DNA of 64,000 nt. Origin: Caldilineaceae bacterium bin5 (GTDB lineage Bacteria; Chloroflexota; Anaerolineae; Caldilineales; Caldilineaceae). A program made the translations under genes and the position numbers. The stretch lies in assembly GCA_002238445.1 (NCBI GenBank), contig MPML01000006.1, positions 1 to 64,000 on the forward strand. The letters run 5' to 3'. The notes under the pieces are model-generated. The model made no database searches, was not told the origin of the DNA, and saw only the letters and a list, made by a program, of their open reading frames with translations. This document shows, in pieces, positions 63,737 to 64,000 of the stretch; within the stretch, counting starts at the first letter, position 1; the number at the start of each line of letters is the position of its first letter.

Positions 63737-64000
63737 CCAGGAGCCGCGCGCGGACGAGCGCGCGGAGATGCCGCGGGGCTTTGCCCGTTTTCGCAATATC
63801 CTGGCGGCCTGCATTGCCACCCGGCTGGCAGTCGATACGACGACCCAACTCTTCTTCCCCTACCTGCGGACGATTGCGCTGGGGATGGGGATGGATATCG
63901 TTGTGCTGGGCCGTCTTGTCAGTCTGCGCAGCCTGGCGGGGTTGAGCGCGCCGCTGTTCGGCAGCGCTGCGGACAACTACGGCTACCGGCGCATCATGCG
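63729..64000 (+). CDS. MFS transporter, N-terminal part (cut by window end)
   Basis: The frame begins with GTG (VSNQEPRADERAEMPRGF), overlaps the previous gene by eight bases and continues to the window end. It shows a basic entry and the first membrane helix (NILAACIATRLAV), a second helix and the loop FGSAADNYGYRRIM that resembles the GxxxDxxGRR motif between helices 2 and 3 of major facilitator transporters. The rest lies outside. Confidence 0.8.
   Translation, partial: MSNQEPRADERAEMPRGFARFRNILAACIATRLAVDTTTQLFFPYLRTIALGMGMDIVVLGRLVSLRSLAGLSAPLFGSAADNYGYRRIM

Overview
The window looks like chromosomal DNA of a Chloroflexota bacterium, most like the Caldilineaceae-type lineages often found as sponge or marine symbionts. 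This rests on the gene content and on the style of the binding-protein leaders (twin-arginine SRRDFLK followed by a lipobox), a type I glutamine synthetase pair, RNase J, a high-GC genome with GTG/TTG starts, and many paralogous sugar isomerases. It is an inference; there is no rRNA or tRNA in the window.

Layout. (1) 1-12.4 kb, minus strand: two diverged copies of one sugar-uptake cassette (binding lipoprotein, two permeases, a beta-propeller glycosidase-like protein, an SDR). The copy at 6.8-12.4 kb is intact. The copy at 0-4.6 kb is decaying (1-base frameshift in the binding protein, 906-base in-frame deletion in the propeller gene). A scrap of a third copy lies at about 6.03-6.10 kb. (2) 12.6-14.4 kb: isomerase plus Gfo/Idh/MocA oxidoreductase. 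(3) 14.96-18.2 kb: a Fur-family (probably Zur) regulator and a ZnuA-C-B zinc importer, bracketed by IS982-type transposase relics. (4) 19.3-27.7 kb, plus strand: a carbohydrate catabolic series (four sugar-phosphate isomerase/epimerase-like proteins, a GH88 unsaturated glucuronyl hydrolase, an SDR, a D-2-hydroxyacid dehydrogenase, a methyltransferase). (5) 27.7-31.9 kb, minus strand: a 1375-residue secreted protein with 28 plant-like leucine-rich repeats, a trypsin-like protease domain, a PPC-like domain and an SH3 domain. (6) 32.3-38.7 kb: two tandem zinc dehydrogenases, a YbaK deacylase, a HisC/CobD-like aminotransferase, a HAD phosphatase and a glutamate-cysteine ligase-like enzyme. (7) 38.7-50.5 kb: an accessory island with an MntA/HepT toxin-antitoxin pair, a ruined DUF433/PIN pair, a two-gene DUF4365 operon of unknown function, an atypical enolase-superfamily protein, a peptide-type ABC importer without ATPases, and small unknown genes. 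Inside the island lie second copies of the 3' ends of the two genes that bracket it, the ligase and the molybdopterin oxidoreductase. (8) 50.6-64 kb: molybdopterin oxidoreductase, two glutamine synthetases, RNase J, FtsK, a haloalkane-dehalogenase-like hydrolase, a LolA-like protein and the start of an MFS transporter.

An interspersed repeat of about 430-460 bases, with inverted ends and two conserved internal hairpins, occurs at 5.6, 44.8 and 56.6 kb, with a diverged copy at 20.2 kb. In two cases its right end sits immediately before a good sigma70-type promoter (for the peptide importer and for RNase J). Functionally the window joins sugar/uronate uptake and breakdown with zinc acquisition, nitrogen assimilation and a hotspot of defence-like cargo. 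The best candidates for undescribed biology are the LRR-protease protein, the DUF4365 two-gene operon with its allelic island borders, and the repeat family.
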